Assembly: GCF_045679555.1 (NCBI RefSeq)
Contig: NC_092122.1
Location: forward strand, 13,071,043-13,135,042
DNA length: 64,000 bases
DNA from: Salvelinus alpinus
Taxonomy: Eukaryota > Chordata > Actinopteri > Salmoniformes > Salmonidae
Direction: 5' to 3'
The position numbers were made by a program, and so were the translations under genes. This document shows, in pieces, positions 1 to 13,044 of this stretch. Numbering within the stretch: position 1 is the first letter of the stretch; each line of letters starts with the position of its first letter. The notes below the pieces were generated by a model. It had not been told where the DNA came from. It did not search any database and saw nothing but the letters and a program-made list of their open reading frames with translations.

Positions 1-672
1 ACTGTCTTAGAAGAGGGTTGTAGTCAGAAGGATATGATACTTCTCCAGTATCTCCAAAGAGGTTTCTCAGTCTATAAATACAATACACCATGTATGACAA
101 CAACGTAACCCAATGCGGATAAATTGTCAGCCATACTCAATTGTGCGTTTAAGTCCATTCAATACACTTTAAGCAGAATCTGATATGAAGCCTTTAGATA
201 CTGTATTTATTTTGATCACAAGGTTGCAAATTCAATGGACAAAATTAATTGGAGAATGTTGACCATGGGAACATTTTCTCCTCATCTGGCTTGAGTGGTG
301 AAAAGCAATTCCTGTCGAGCCACATCACTCATAGGCTAACTAATAGATTGGCTTTCACTCCAACTGACAAGAGGATGCTTCACAACATGGACATTGATTC
401 ACCCCATGAGAGGTGAGGGGAACAGCAATGCCTCTTCAATGAGATGTGATCGAACAGACTGGTAGGCCTTACATGGCAAAATGTTCAGGGCATTCCAATC
501 TTCCTGCTACACCACTATGTCTGTGTCAATTTTCAGTTCATCTGACTATTCCCTCATCAATGAGTTTTCAGTCATTATTAGGATCCCCAGTTAGCATCTT
601 CCTGGGTTCCAAACAGGAAACAACACAACAAATAAAATACATCATATACATAAATATACATACATAGCACTA
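1..672. other. No gene or element recognised
   Basis: AT-rich sequence with only short, unconvincing reading frames on either strand. No splice-bounded exon, transposon terminus or tRNA-like box was seen. Confidence 0.5.
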
Positions 673-2330
673 CATTTACATGATAATTTAGCCATTCAGC
701 AGACACTCTCATCCAGAGCGACCCACAGCTATTGCATTCATCTTAAGATAGCCAGGTGAGACAACCACATATCACAGCTGTATCCCAAACACATATCACG
801 AACATAATACAATACAATACACAATACAATGCAAATACAATACAAAATGCATAAAAATGTCTGTGTCTCTTCACTGTTCCTGTCGTGCTGTAAGGTGTTC
901 TTTTATATGTTTTTTTTTGCCAGCTTGTGTTACCTGTGGTGGCAGAGAGTTCCATGTAGTCATGGCTCTATTTAGTACTGTGTGTTTCCCAGCCTCTGTT
1001 CTGGACCTGGAGACAGTGAAAACACCTCTGGTTGCATGTCTTGTGTTGTACCAATGAGTGTCTGAAATGTGTGCCAACTGCTTGTGTTCAAGACAGTTCG
1101 GTACCTTCAACACATCACACCTCACACAAAGACCAATAGTGATGAAGTCAATCTCTCCTCAACTTTGAGCCATGCATGCATGTCATTGACATTCGCCCTC
1201 CGTGTACATCTAAGTGCAGTACGTGCTGTTCTGTTTTGTACCAACTGCAATTTGGCTATGTCCTTCCTGACCACACAACTGGACAGTAGTCCAGGTGCGA
1301 TGAAACTAGGGCCTGTAAGACCTGTCTGGTTGACTGAGATATCAAGAAAGCAGAGCGACGCCTTATCATGGACAGACCTCTTCCCATTTTAACAACCATT
1401 ATGCCTATATGTTTTGACCATGTTAGCTTGCTATCTAGGGTAGCACCCAGCAGTTTAGTCTCTTCAACTTGCTTAGTAGCCACATTATTCATTAATAGAT
1501 CCAGATGAGGTTTCGGGTTGAGCGAGTGATTTGTCCCAAAAATTATGCTTTCACTTATTTTAAAATATATATTTTTGACTTTTTAGCCCTTTTTCTCCCC
1601 AATTGGTAGTTACAGTCTTGTCCCATCGCTGCAACTCCCGTATGGACTAAGGAGAGGCGAAGGTCGAGAGCCATGCGTCCTCCAAAACACGACCCTGCCA
1701 AGCCGCACTGCTTCTTGATACACTGCTTGCTTAAATTGGAAGCCAGCAGCACCAATGTGTAGGATGTGTCAACGTGTATGTGCCTGGCCTGCCACGGGAG
1801 TCGCTAGAGCGCAATGGGACAAGGACATCCCGACCAGCCAAACCCTCCCCTAACCCGGACGACTGCGACACAGCCCGGGATCGAACCCGGATCTGTAGTG
1901 ACGCCACAAGACCGCTGCATCACTTGGTTTTTGAGATATTTAATACCAGCCTATTGCTAGTACACATTCAAAAAATGACTGTAGCTCTATGTTAAGGGTG
2001 TCAGGTATTTATTTTACTGTTGCAAACGATGTCTATAGTGTTGAGTTGTCAGTGTACAGGGACATACATGCTTTATTCAAGGTCAGTGGAAGGTCATTAG
2101 TAAACACAAAAAAACAATAATGGTCCAAGCTGGCTGCCGTGTGGTACACCACACTCAACCGAATCTGCATTAGAGAGTCTTCCATTAAAGAAAACCCTCT
2201 GTGTTCTATTGGATAGGTATCTGTCCATCCATGATAAGGCAGAAGATGTTAATCCATAACACCTAAGTTATTTCAGCAATATGTTATGCTCAATGATACC
2301 AAAGTCCCTCCGAAACTCCAAAGTCCCTCC
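673..2330 (-). mobile_element. Degenerate non-LTR retrotransposon (LINE) fragment
   Basis: Read on the minus strand, this is the 3' part of a LINE reverse transcriptase gene. Around 2,130-2,330 the translation gives a palm-domain stretch with the motif GVPHGSQLGPLLF. Around 1,256-1,492 there is the thumb region (LLGATLDSKLTWSKHI, SHLDYCPVVW). Around 871-1,125 there is the C-terminal part (RGVFTVSRSRTEAGKHT, WNSLPPQV). The left end carries the tail related to 'gcgctctggataagagcg' shared by salmonid LINEs and SINEs. The frame is broken by several stops and by a SINE insertion (1,553-1,926), so the copy is dead. The exact clade was not determined. Confidence 0.75.
1553..1926 (-). mobile_element. 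tRNA-derived SINE inserted in the LINE fragment
   Basis: On the minus strand the right end starts a tRNA-like head with a box B resembling GGTTCGATCCC (plus-strand gggatcgaaccc near 1,878), followed by a tRNA-unrelated body and an A/T-rich tail. It splits the reverse-transcriptase reading of the surrounding LINE, so it inserted later. It is a retroposon head, not a functional tRNA gene. Confidence 0.65.
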
Positions 2331-3600
2331 AATACTGAAGTCCCTCCGAAACAGCTCACATAATCTTCTTATTATAAATGTATTTCAGCCAATCATCAGT
2401 CATTTGTGTCAGTGCCGAGCATGTTGAGTGGCCTTCCCTATAAGCATGCTAAAAGTATTTTTTTTTGTCTTATGTTGGTGGGGCATACTACTCTGTTTTA
2501 ATGTCACTCCTTAATCTCTAAGATAAATAAAATCGTTTTTCTTGAGTGTACTTAGAACATAGCTGAAATTTACTTTAAAGTGCAACGTGTAGAAATACAG
2601 GTGAAACCAGTTATTGACCTAGACATGGTGGAGTAGCAGAACGATTGGAATGCTGTGAACCAAGAGGTTGTGAGCTAAAATCCTAGGTGAGATAATGTTG
2701 AATATTAATTACTGTATAAGTTAACATACACAATGTAATCATGTCAACGTGTTTAAATATGAAAGTTGAAAACATTATATGTTAAAAGCACTGTGTGTGA
2801 TTTTCATATTATGAGACAATTTGAGCTAACACATCATTGTACGTTTTTTTCCTTTTTTTTCCTTTTGTTTTTCTCAAGTTGGAGCTAAGTTTGAGCCAAC
2901 TAAAATGTTAAGTTCAGGTAACATTTTGCCCGAAAAGTTGAGTAATCAAAAAAAAGGCTGTGGAACCCAGTTACTTAATAATATTTGGTTGAAACAGCTA
3001 GATCATTTTTTTACAGTGTGGCTTAGTATTTAGTTAAGGGTGGAGGACGGAGGGAGGGAGAGAGAGAGATCAGAGGTGTCAGCTGCTGAGTCGGCACCCT
3101 ATTCCCCTGGCTCCTCTTTCCTTACCCCCAGGAACCCAACACCGAGCCAGCCACCCCAGACCTATCCCAGGAATGTAAGGAATTCTGTGACATATTCACT
3201 CACCGCTTCGCACATTCTCACCCTCACACAACGTAAACTGTGCCACCGGCTTTGAGCGCGGTGTGAGGGTGTGACCACCTAGTCTCCACAGAGTGATTTG
3301 TGATGTAACAGGCATCCATAAAGGTAATCATGCTGATGGAGACGCTCAGGGATGGCACACCGCTGTGGGTGTGAGTCATCGATACACCGATTCTGTCATT
3401 GTGCCAGCAGACCAAAGTTGACATAATCTCTGTCTATCACGGCCTCTACAGACCAGACAGGATGTCCGCATTCACTGAACTTATCAAACAAAACTGAGGG
3501 GATAACTGTAATGAACTGAATTAAAGTTGACTGTAATCAAGGCCAACTGAAAATGTCTCAAATGTTCAATAATGCTAATCAAGGCCTGCATCCACAAAGC
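2331..3600. other. Unassigned intergenic sequence
   Basis: No exon, RNA gene or transposon end was recognised. A 71-codon frame at 3,040-3,255 lacks homology cues and good splice sites. The stretch at 2,280-2,350 has an imperfect triple repeat of 'aagtccctccgaaact'. Confidence 0.4.
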
Positions 3601-3690
3601 ATCTCAGAGTAAGAGTGCTGATCTAGGATCAGGTCCTTACCTGTCTTTGCAATCGCATTTATTGTGATCTAAAAGGCTAAATTGATCCTA
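3601..3690. repeat. Short palindromic repeat fragment
   Basis: Inverted copies of ctgatctaggatca (near 3,620) and tgatcctagatca (near 3,683) flank about 50 bases. This matches the terminal part of a dispersed palindromic element common in salmonid DNA and abuts the LINE tail that follows. Confidence 0.45.
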
Positions 3691-4535
3691 GATCAAATCA
3701 AATTGTATTAGTCACATGCGCCGAATACAACAGGTGTAGACCTTACAGTGATATGCTTACTTACGAGCCCCTAACCAACAATGCAGTTTAAAAAATAAGA
3801 ATATGAATAAGAATAAGAAATAAAAGTAACAAGTAATTAAAGAGCAGCAGTAAAATAACAATAGCGAGACTATATACAGGGGGGTACCGGTACAGAGTCA
3901 ATTTGCGGAGGCACCAGTTAGTTGAGGTAATATGTACATGTAGGTAGAGTTATTAAAGTGACTATGCATAGATGATAACAACTATATAGCAGTGGTGTAA
4001 AAGAGGGGGGGGGGGTAATGTAAATAGTCTGGGTAGCCATTTGATTAGATGTTCAGGAGTCTTATGGCTTGGGGGTAGAAGCTGTTCAGAAAGCTCTTGG
4101 TACCTGCTCCGGTACCGCTTGCCGTGCGGTAGCAGAGAGAACAGTCTATGACTAGGGTGGCTGGAGTCTTTGATCATTTTTAAGGCCTTCCTCTGACACC
4201 GCCTGGTATAGAGGTCCTGGATGGCAGGAAGCTTGGCCCCAGTGATGTACTGGGCCATACGCACTACCCTCTGTAGTGCCTTGCGGTCGGAGCAGTTGCC
4301 ATACCAGGCAGTGATGCAACCAGTCAGGATGCTCTCGATGGTGCAGCTGTAGAACCTTTTGAGGATCTGAGGACCCATGCCAAGTATTTTCAGTCTCCTG
4401 AGTGGGAATAGGTTTTGTTGTGCCCTCTTCACGACTGTCATGGTGTGCTTGGACCATGTTAGTTTATTGGTGATGTGGACACCAAGGAACTTGAAGCTTT
4501 CCGCACTGCACTGTATACGGGCCCTGGTCTTTATC
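3690..4535 (-). mobile_element. 5'-truncated LINE fragment, same family as the 46.9-kb LINE
   Basis: The left edge has the family's 3' tail in reverse (gatcaaatcaaattgtatt). The minus-strand reading at 3,962-4,441 gives the C-terminal reverse-transcriptase region (CTIESILTGCITAWYGNC, RKALQRVVRMAQYITGAKLP, HRLFSLLPHGKRYRSR). This aligns well by eye with the LINE at 46,921-50,395. Only the 3' third is present, as expected for incomplete reverse transcription at insertion. Confidence 0.85.
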
Positions 4536-5854
4536 TAAATCTAATAGTGTTTCACCATTTCAGTTTTAGTTCGGAAAGCTAATTTATTGGATAAGAATCT
4601 GTGTTTCTTTTGGTGACATTCTTACAATTCAGTTCAAGCTCTTGACAGTCCACATATTACAACAAGTAGTCAAATTCATACTCCACTTTGTTGTCCAGAT
4701 AGAACTCATTGGATTTTTACTTTTTAAATGGTAGTAAGCATATTTGTTAGGAAGCACTGTTGGATCACAGTCAAAGGGCAATGCTTGACATTGATGAATA
4801 AGGCTTGGCGTAGCACTGTGAAATGAGTTTCCATTCTGGGCTGCGTGAGTCACTGTTGTGAACATCGCCATCTGGTGTGGAACAGGTGGAAAGACAACAC
4901 ACCCTGTCCAACAGATAATAATTCACTGCATTGCAGCATTCATTGGGCCACCACCAGCACATGGCTTGACTGAGCATCAACTGTCTTTTTTGTTTTTAAA
5001 GGACATAAAAAAATATTTTTTAAGAACTGTACATCTGCATTGTTTTCACAGACAACCTTTCCTTAATTGGAGCACGAACATAAGCAGATTTACTTCATCA
5101 AGCCAATGCATCATGCATTGTTTAAGTGATAGGACACTGTGTCAGCCCCTGCATTGCAGGCAGTGAGTCTCAGTGGAATAGCAAACAGGAAAAAACTGCC
5201 CAGGAGCATCTGCAAGAGGGAGCTACATTAGGCCTAAATCTTTTTAATACGGCAGTTTAATTGCTGTAACTGTTGTTCCCTCCCTAAAGATAACTGTGTT
5301 AATTTATCTCTTCCATTTGCTATTACATGGAGAAGTTGTAGAAATTTTACAAATGGATTGTGAATAATTAATCGAGAAGGGTGGGACTGGAGTCATCCCA
5401 TGTGCAGCAACCAAATGCCTTGATTACACCGGAAGCGACGAGTGCTGTGTATGTGGGTTTGTGGGGACTCTGATTGGTCTGAAAGCTGGGCTTGTCTCTC
5501 TACGTCAGCACAGAGAAGGAGGGTGTGAGGGTAAGGATGACAGGGAGGGTCTGATACAGACAGCTGCACAGTGAACACACACGCAATACATCTATCGCTA
5601 CATGAATCACAGAAAAACTGTGTTTATAGAGTCATTTACAGATTTTAACGAGAAACAAAACACATATTGTGCAAAGAATATGAAATCAGTTTGCAAGTTG
5701 TCTCGTCCGCCAGCCGGCTCGCTCTACAGTAAGAATTAGCCTGGGTGGGGACAAGGTTATTTAGAAAGTAATACAATAGGACCAGTTACATAGTAACATA
5801 CAGTTGACTCCTACATAGGAACACTGGCTATTGAGATGGGATTGTTAGTGCTTG

Positions 5855-5942
5855 TGTCTTTCAGCCAGACACTTCCCTTGGGGGAGAGGTAGTCCTAATG
5901 TCTTTCAGCCAGACACTTCCTCTGGGGGAGAAGTCGTCCTAA
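5855..5942. repeat. Tandem duplication, 2 x 44 bp
   Basis: Two adjacent 44-base units, each beginning tgtctttcagccagacactt and ending gtcctaa, differ at only a few positions. It is a simple local duplication. Confidence 0.9.
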
Positions 5943-7201
5943 TGAGGCTGATCCCGGATGCCCTTCAAGTGCCACGCCGGAGTGTAGAAAACTATGCTGT
6001 TTTAAAGATGCTATTTTGAATGGTGTCAGAGTGTAAGACTGGCAGCACTGAATGCTGTGAGGCCCTTCAGATGCTGTTTATATCCCCTGAGTCTGTCAAC
6101 ACTTGTAATCATACTGCAGATGCCTGACCCAGGGGCTGACACTGGCAATAACCCCCCACATCCCCTTCCCCAGAACTCAAGTGCCTACATTCCTCCCCAA
6201 GAATGATTCAGCATATGAATGATACAACAGAATTTATATTTATTCATATGCACTATTCTGATAGTGCTCCATCATCAAATATAAAACTATATTTTTGTTA
6301 TATTCTATTCTGGAGTATTTGAGGATTGAGTTCTGTGCAAAGGTTACAGAATAATATGCCATTGATGATGTACTATACAGCTGCAACTGAATTTGTATGT
6401 TTTCAATATACTTCCTGTACAAAACATTTACAATTTGGATACAATGTTTCACCGTGTCGGCTAGGCTATATCACAGATATTTACACACAAGGCCAGCTCA
6501 TTTCTGGGACCGGAATATGCCTACCTCACTCAGAGAAGCACTGATGAAATTGAGTCTGTGGTGAGTCCCTTTGTGATTGTTTTTCTACCGCCTCACATCC
6601 CCCCAGCAATTAGCATTGGGCTGCCTGGTGAGTGCATAAATAAAGTAACTGAAAGCGTACACTTATGAAGAGGAGTCTTGGACAACAAACTCCGGAACAC
6701 ACTGATCGAGTGACTGGTCTGGCCCACTTTGGTCCGCCTGAGGGCTGGAGCGGTGGCTGCTGTGGTCAGAACTGTTTGGTGCCCAAAGACATCAGACCTA
6801 AGGCCATTTCTGAGTTACAACAACACCACGCTGACACAACCTCAGTACCGGCGGATATCCGAAACACTTATGAGCCAGACAATCCATATTTAGCAGAGGG
6901 TTGTGTGTGCATATATACAGCGCCACCTATAGAGTACAAATTACACTATCCGGTCTAGCAGTACTGAATTAATTGGTAAACAATCAATTAAATAAAAACG
7001 ATTTCAATATTCAATCCAATATATTGTTGTGATTGCTGTGCGATCATCAGGGTTGTGCCTCCGTGTAAAAAAACAAGCATCCTTTTGGACAAGCATCCTT
7101 TTGCAAATTATTTAGCAAAACTTAACTTTAAAAAGTTGAAATGCCTTAAACTTGTGATTTCCAAAGATATTCTTAATGTGAATACTGAAAAATACATCCA
7201 C

Positions 7202-7261
7202 TGGATGCATGCGGTAGATAAATGCGGGTAGTGGATGCATGCGGAAGATAACCGCAGGTAG
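7202..7261. repeat. Tandem duplication, 2 x 30 bp
   Basis: Two adjacent 30-base units beginning tggatgcatgcgg differ at about four positions. This may be a two-copy minisatellite seed. Confidence 0.85.
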
Positions 7262-8722
7262 TGTCCCTGTGAAAGCATCTTCCTGTTGTCTGAGCCTCTA
7301 TTAAAGGGGACAAGTCAAACAATGAAAATCTGTGTGGCCAAACCAAACCAATGTAAAGTAGGGTTCAATGAGACTATGACCAGTAACAGCATCAATATCT
7401 AGCAACAGACCTATATATTTAAATAGATGTTTTTTAGGGGATTTTAAAAAATGTATTCCAATGTAAAGAACGTAAAAAATTATAGGAGTTACGGTAGTGG
7501 TTTAAAGAGAAAAAATGTGTCCAATTCCAATCTTTTATACTATATGTTCACAGTAAGTAGCACACAGATGACCACACTGCTGCCGTGCCAAGTAGGATAA
7601 ACACTCACTCCTAAGACTGAATGAGTGAATAATTTGTTGAATTTGTCAGCAAATGCCCTACCCCTAGTAGATGATTTACATGGTGGTTGCTCCAGCACTA
7701 AGCAGGTAATTACATTGCCACATGTAATTAGCCTACCTTGTCACAGAAGGTTCTGAATGGGTAATTACACTGGAAATCTATTCATTAGATATTCACTCTT
7801 TAATTAAACTGTAATTCATTGTGTTTAATACCCATAACCCCCAGTTATTGATTAAATGGTAAATGTAGTGCAATATAGTGTATTTATTTGCAAAACCCAT
7901 TAGCTGTCTGCCTAAGCAGAAACAACAGTGATGTTTGCTCTTACTGCCCAAAATATTATGATTGACTTTGTTTGGGTACATATAGTGGTCAGGGAGTGTG
8001 CTATTTCCCCTTTCCTGTACCGAGTTAAAAAGAGCTAGAAGTCTATATGGACAAGTGCCAATGCAAATTTCTGATGGGTATGTCCTAGATCAGTTTAGTA
8101 TAGTCTTGTCTCTCTAGCCTCAGACTGTCTGGTCTGTGGCATATGACACCAACTATCAACGTTTTACATTCTGTATGCTATTGAAACACCTTTACCTATT
8201 TTAGTCTGAACTGTAGGCAGTGTTGTAGGAGTAGAGGAATGTGACCGCAAGCCCTTTAGCCTGGCTGCAAAAGCATTCCGTCCTAAGTCTGGGTCCAGGG
8301 ATATGGACCATCACTAGAAAGGTCCACTGCGTGACAAACCACACCCGACTGTCTGCCACCCACCCACAAACTAGAAAATGACAACCCTCCAAAGTGGTGC
8401 TTGTTCAGAAGTCTCGTTATAAGAGAAAATGAGTGAGTTGTGATTGCTTCCAGCCGGCGTGTGGGCGGGCTGGGGACGTGTCACGTTCATGTCACTCACC
8501 AGGTCACCAGGCCATCTGAAACTTATCCAGTAGGACAAGTCACATAGTGCCACCTGCTGGATCACTGGCTTCTGTAGAATTGTGGATGTCACTTAAGTCT
8601 GGGCCTGCAACAGAGATCAAAGGTATCAGTACACAACGTACTGCTCTGGTCATGTGACAAATGCAACTCTAAATTTAATGAAAATAGCTATGTCTTCTCA
8701 CACTAGACCCTGATGTGCATTA

Positions 8723-8905
8723 GTGGGGGCTGGTGGGATGAGCTATGGGAGAACAGGCTAATTGTAATGTCTGGAATGGAATAAAAGGAACAGATTCCAA
8801 CATGGGATTTCCATATGTTTGATGTTTTTGATACTGTTCCATTTCTTACATTCCAGCAATTACAATGAGCCCATTCTCCTATAGCTCCTCCCACCAGCCT
8901 CCTCT
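8723..8905. mobile_element. Palindromic MITE
   Basis: The left end (ggctggtgggatgagctat) is the near-perfect reverse complement of the right end (atagctcctcccaccagcc). The whole about 180-bp element can fold into one long hairpin with a loop near 8,810. It is non-coding and belongs to a widespread salmonid MITE type. Its superfamily was not determined. Confidence 0.8.
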
Positions 8906-9282
8906 GAAGTGCATGTTATGAATGATGATCATGACGCAGCAGCTCCCTCTAGTGTCAATCCTTCAACATATGCAAAATAAATTGTACAAATTCAAATGAT
9001 TTCACATCAGTTCAAACATGGAGGGGTGGTAGTAAGCTAACATATTAAATTTTTTAAGATGGTCCTATCATGGATCATTTTGCTGTTTTATTTTTTTATT
9101 TTAGGACCCCTTTGGGTATATATATATATATAAAAAGACAGTCAAAGAATTAAGGAATAATATTTTGAAGTGCCTGTCCTATATCTAGGAGATATAAGAA
9201 AGCTCAGGAAATATTTTGTTTTCTTTGGACACATATTTAACCCCACAAAACTACATCCATACTTCCATTCATTTGTATGGGT
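8906..9282. other. Unassigned, with a short TA microsatellite
   Basis: No gene was seen. A (TA)n run lies at about 9,117-9,131. Confidence 0.4.
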
Positions 9283-10540
9283 TCAAATCCAATCAAATCA
9301 AATTGTATTTGTCACGTGCGCTGAATACAACAGTTATAGACCTCACCGTGAAATGCTTACTTACAAGCCCTTAACCAACAGTACAGTTCAAGAGTTAAGA
9401 AAATATTTACTAAATAAACTAAAGTAAAAAATAAAATAGAAAGTAACACAATAAAATAACAATAACAAGGCTATATACAGGGGGTACAAGTGCCTAGTCA
9501 ATGTGCGGGGGTACAGGTTAGTCGAGGTATATTGTACATGTAGGTAGGGCTAAAGTGACTATGCATAGATAATAAACAGTGAGTAGCAGCAGTGTAAAAA
9601 CAGGGGGGGGGGGTCAATGTAAATTGTCAGGGTTGCCATTTGATTAATTGTTCAGCAGTCTTATGGCTTGAGGGTAGAAGCTGCCTTTTGGACCTAGACT
9701 TGGCGCTCCGGTACTGCTTGCCGTGTGGTAGCAGAGAGAACAGTCTTTGACTTGGGTGACTGGAGTCTTTGACAAGTTTTTGTGCCTTCCTCTGACACTG
9801 CCTAGTATATAGGTCCTGCGTGGCAGGAAGCTTGGCCCCAGTGATGTACTGGGCCATATGCATGACCCTCTGTAACGCCTTACGGTCGGATGTCGAGCAT
9901 TTGCCATACCAGGCGGTGATGTAACTGGTTAGGATGCTCTCAATGGTGCAACTGTTGAACTTTTTGAAGATCTGGGGACCAATGCCAAATCTTTTCAGTC
10001 TCCTGAGGGGGAAAAGGCATTGTCTTGCCCTCTTCACGACTGTCTTGATGTGTTTGGACCATGATAGTTTGTTGGTGATATGGACACCAAGGAACTTGAA
10101 ACTCTCGACCCGCTACACTACAGCCCAGTCGATGTGAATGGGGGTGTGTTCTGCCCTCCTTTTCCTGTAGACCACGATCAGCTGCGTTGTCTTGCTCACG
10201 TTGAGGGAGAGGTTGTTGTCCTGGCACAACACTGCCAGGTCTCTGACCTCCTCCCTACAGGCTGTCTCATCATTGTCGGAGATCAGGCCTACCACTGTTG
10301 CGCCGTCAGCAAACTTAGTGATGGTGCTGGAGTCGTGCTTGGCCACACAGTTGTGAGTGAACAGGGAGTACAAGAGGGGACTAAGCATGCACCCCTGTGG
10401 GGCCCTTATGTTCAGGATCAGCGTGACAGATGTGTTATTGCCTACCCATAACACCTGGGGGCGGCCCGTCAGGAATTACAGGATCCAGTTGCAGAGGGAG
10501 GTGTTTAGTCCCAGTGTCCTTAGCTTACCAAATCTGGCAA
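9283..10540 (-). mobile_element. 5'-truncated LINE fragment with reverse-transcriptase remnant
   Basis: The left edge carries the reversed LINE tail (caatcaaatcaaattgtatt). The minus-strand readings at 10,113-10,454 (APQGCMLSPLLYSLF, KFADGATVVGL) and 9,627-10,037 (CTIESILTSYITAWYGKC) match the LINE at 46.9 kb. The catalytic FADD motif is FADG here, and several frame changes occur, so this copy is inactive. Confidence 0.85.
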
Positions 10541-10547
10541 TCTTCTG

Positions 10548-10945
10548 TATACAAACCCAATCACCTGACCTAAAACCAATTGAGATGGTTTGGGATGAGT
10601 TGGACCACAGGGTGAAGGAAAAGCAGCCAACAAGTGCTCAGCATATGTGGGAACTCCTTCAAGACTGTTGGAAAAGTATTCCAGGTGAAGCTGGTTGAGA
10701 GAATGCCAAGAGTGTGCAAAGCTGTCATCAGGGCAAAGGGCAGCTACTTTGAACAATCTCATATATAAAATAGATTTTGATTTGTTTAACACTTTTTTGG
10801 TTACTATATGTTTTCATATGTGTTATTTCATAGTTTTGATGTCTTCACCATTATTCTACAATGTAGAAAATAGTAAAAATAAATGAAAACCCTGGAATGA
10901 GTAGGTGTGTCCAAACTTTTGACCGTTACACTTTGTAAATAAGAT
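10548..10945 (+). mobile_element. Tc1/mariner remnant (3' half of transposase and terminus)
   Basis: The plus-strand reading has the C-terminal DDE region of a Tc1-like transposase (QSPDLKPIEMVWDELDHRV, then MWELLQDCWKSIPGE). A non-coding arm follows, ending in the Tc1-type terminus 'tgtgtccaaacttttgac'. The 5' half is absent and the final catalytic glutamate block is SPDLKPIE. It is dead. Confidence 0.8.
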
Positions 10946-11575
10946 ATATTTTTTAGCAAAAATGTCTAAAAACCTGTTTTCACTTTGTCATTATGGGGAA
11001 TTGTGTGTAGATTGATGAGGACAATTTTTTTTTAAATTCAATTTTAGAATATTTTTTGATATTTTTTAAATATTTTTTTATTTCACCTTTATTTCCCCAG
11101 GTAGGCCAGTTGAGAACAAGTTCTCATTCACAACTGCGATCTGGCCAAGATAAAGCATAGCAGTGCGACAAAAACAACACAGAGTTACACATGGGATAAA
11201 CAAACGTACAGTCAATAACATAATAGAAAAAATCTGTATACAGTGTGTGCAAATGAAGTAAGGAGGTAAGGCAATAAATAAGCCAATAGTGGCGAGATAA
11301 TTACAATTTAGCAATTTACACTGGAGTGATATATGTGCAGACAAGGATGTGCAAGTAGAAATACTGGTGTGCAAAAGAGCAGAAAAACAAAAACAAATAT
11401 GGGGATGAGGTAAGTAGTTGGTTGAATGGGCTATTTACAGATGGGCTATTTACAGGGCTATATACAGCTGCAGAGGTTGGTAAGCTGCTCTGACAGCTGA
11501 CGCTTAAAGTTAAGGCTGTAACGTAACAAAATGTGGAAAAATCAAGGGGTCTGAATACTTTCCGAATACACTGTA
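10946..11575. mobile_element. Second Tc1-type terminus, split by a LINE tail
   Basis: The segments around 10,946-11,058 and 11,511-11,575 join into a Tc1-like non-coding arm that ends 'ggggtctgaatactttccga' and 'cactgta'. This is a different Tc1 family from the preceding remnant. An antisense LINE 3' tail (11,060-11,510) interrupts it. Confidence 0.65.
11060..11510 (-). mobile_element. LINE 3' tail, antisense, same family as the 11.99-19.0 kb LINE
   Basis: Its reverse complement matches the 3' untranslated end of the LINE ending near 19,009: 'ttatcttggccaggtcgcag', 'gagaacttgttctcaac', 'ctggttaaataaagg'. There is no coding part. A third copy starts at 63,722. Confidence 0.85.
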
Positions 11576-11989
11576 GGTTTTCCTTTTGTCCAGGTGGGAA
11601 AGGGCAGTGTGAGTGAAAGTCTCATCTTTCCATAAAGTGGTCACATTAGTTTGTAGCCCAAACCGTTTGAACAATACTAACGTTTTTGTGAGAAGAACGA
11701 TTTTCATGATGTCTCATGGTCTAACACTCATGGTCGACCTCCTTCCACCGCAATTGCGGAAAGCCGTCATGCGGCAGATTGAGACGCAGGCCATGCAAAA
11801 AAATTGAAATCTCTAGTTTAAACTGACTAATTTTGACTGGGATTTATTTATATTTTTTATGTTACTTAGATTGACACAGAGCTTGAATGGAAAGCTGCCA
11901 GGAAAAAGCTGGGAAAATATGCTTAATGTCTTAATAATAAAACACAATGTTCCACCACCATGCTAGAGTGGCTAATGCTACTGTACTTC
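11576..11989. other. Unassigned spacer
   Basis: No gene or element terminus was recognised between the Tc1 relic and the LINE leader. Confidence 0.4.
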
Positions 11990-12860
11990 GAATCCAAGAT
12001 GGCGTAGCAGTCAGACGTCTTTGTCCTTTGTCTTGTCGTGTCCCGTGTATATATCTGATTATATATTTTTCTTCGCATATCTTTTTTATATTTTTCTAAA
12101 CCTCAACTTCAAAATACTCTCCTGCAACCCACCTCACCCAATGTGGTGTGGATTTGTTTTTTCTAAAGTATTTTTATTTACCTCGGAGCCGGAAACCCCC
12201 AACAGAAGCTAGCCAGCTCACTAGCTACCACTGCTAGCGGTCATCAGCTAACCTTTAGCCCGGAAAGCTCTCGCCAGTTTGTACAACGCGACTCAAACCA
12301 GAGTTTTCTCTCCATATCCCCGGATTCGTACCGCAAGCTCTGAACCTTTTCAACTGGATCATCGCAGCTAGCTGCAATCCGAGTGACTACTCCTGGCTAA
12401 CGTCTGTCCCGAAGCAAGCACCAATTAGCCTGGAGCTAGCCCATGCTAGGCCCATTCTCCCGGCTAGCTGAAGAGGCCCATCAGCCACTCCTGGGCTAAT
12501 ATATCCGGACCCCTTCTACTGCCGGTACGGGGCACGGAACCCCGCCGATCCTTCACGACTGGACTACCGACGTAATCTGCCGCGGCCCACTAGCTGTCTA
12601 GAGCATATTGGACTGTTAGCTGAATAGATCCATCGGCCAATTTCTTGGGCCACTATACCTATTCTGCCAATAGGAATCCAAGATGGCGTAGCAGTGTAGA
12701 CGTGTATTTTTTAGTGCTCTCGTGCACATTGTATTTTTTCGTACTTCTTGTATATATATATATTTTTTTTTCTATCTCTTTTCGATTTTCAATTCGATTA
12801 TACCTTCCGGTAACCTACCTCACCCAATGTGGTACGGAATCGCTATCATTTTTTATCTTT

Positions 12861-13044
12861 GGAACACATTCATGAACCCCCAGTAGCTAACCAGCTACAA
12901 GCTACCAGCTACTTAGCCATTTTTAACCGATGCTAGCAGCTTTTACCGTTGGAACTGTGGAACACATTCAAGAACCCCCAGTAGCTAACCAGCTACAAGC
13001 TACCAGCTACTTAGCCATTTTTAACCGATGCTAGCAGCTTTTAC
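12861..13044 (+). repeat. 98-bp tandem duplication in the LINE leader
   Basis: The unit beginning ggaacacattcatgaacccc at 12,861 is repeated almost perfectly from 12,959. It contains runs of agctac/gctagc words. It may be a promoter-module duplication inside the 5' leader. Confidence 0.85.

Larger units (their letters stand above)
4536..8722. other. Long stretch without recognisable gene
   Basis: Only short open frames occur and none has splice-bounded coding character or a recognisable protein family. Two small tandem duplications lie inside (5,855-5,942 and 7,202-7,261). Nothing else structured was seen. Confidence 0.4.

Noticed and set aside
3040-3255. 71-codon frame rich in Pro/Ser/Thr
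   Set aside because: Low-complexity composition, no splice context and no recognisable family.
6665-6958. 97-codon plus-strand frame
   Set aside because: No family resemblance and no splice or promoter support; likely random.
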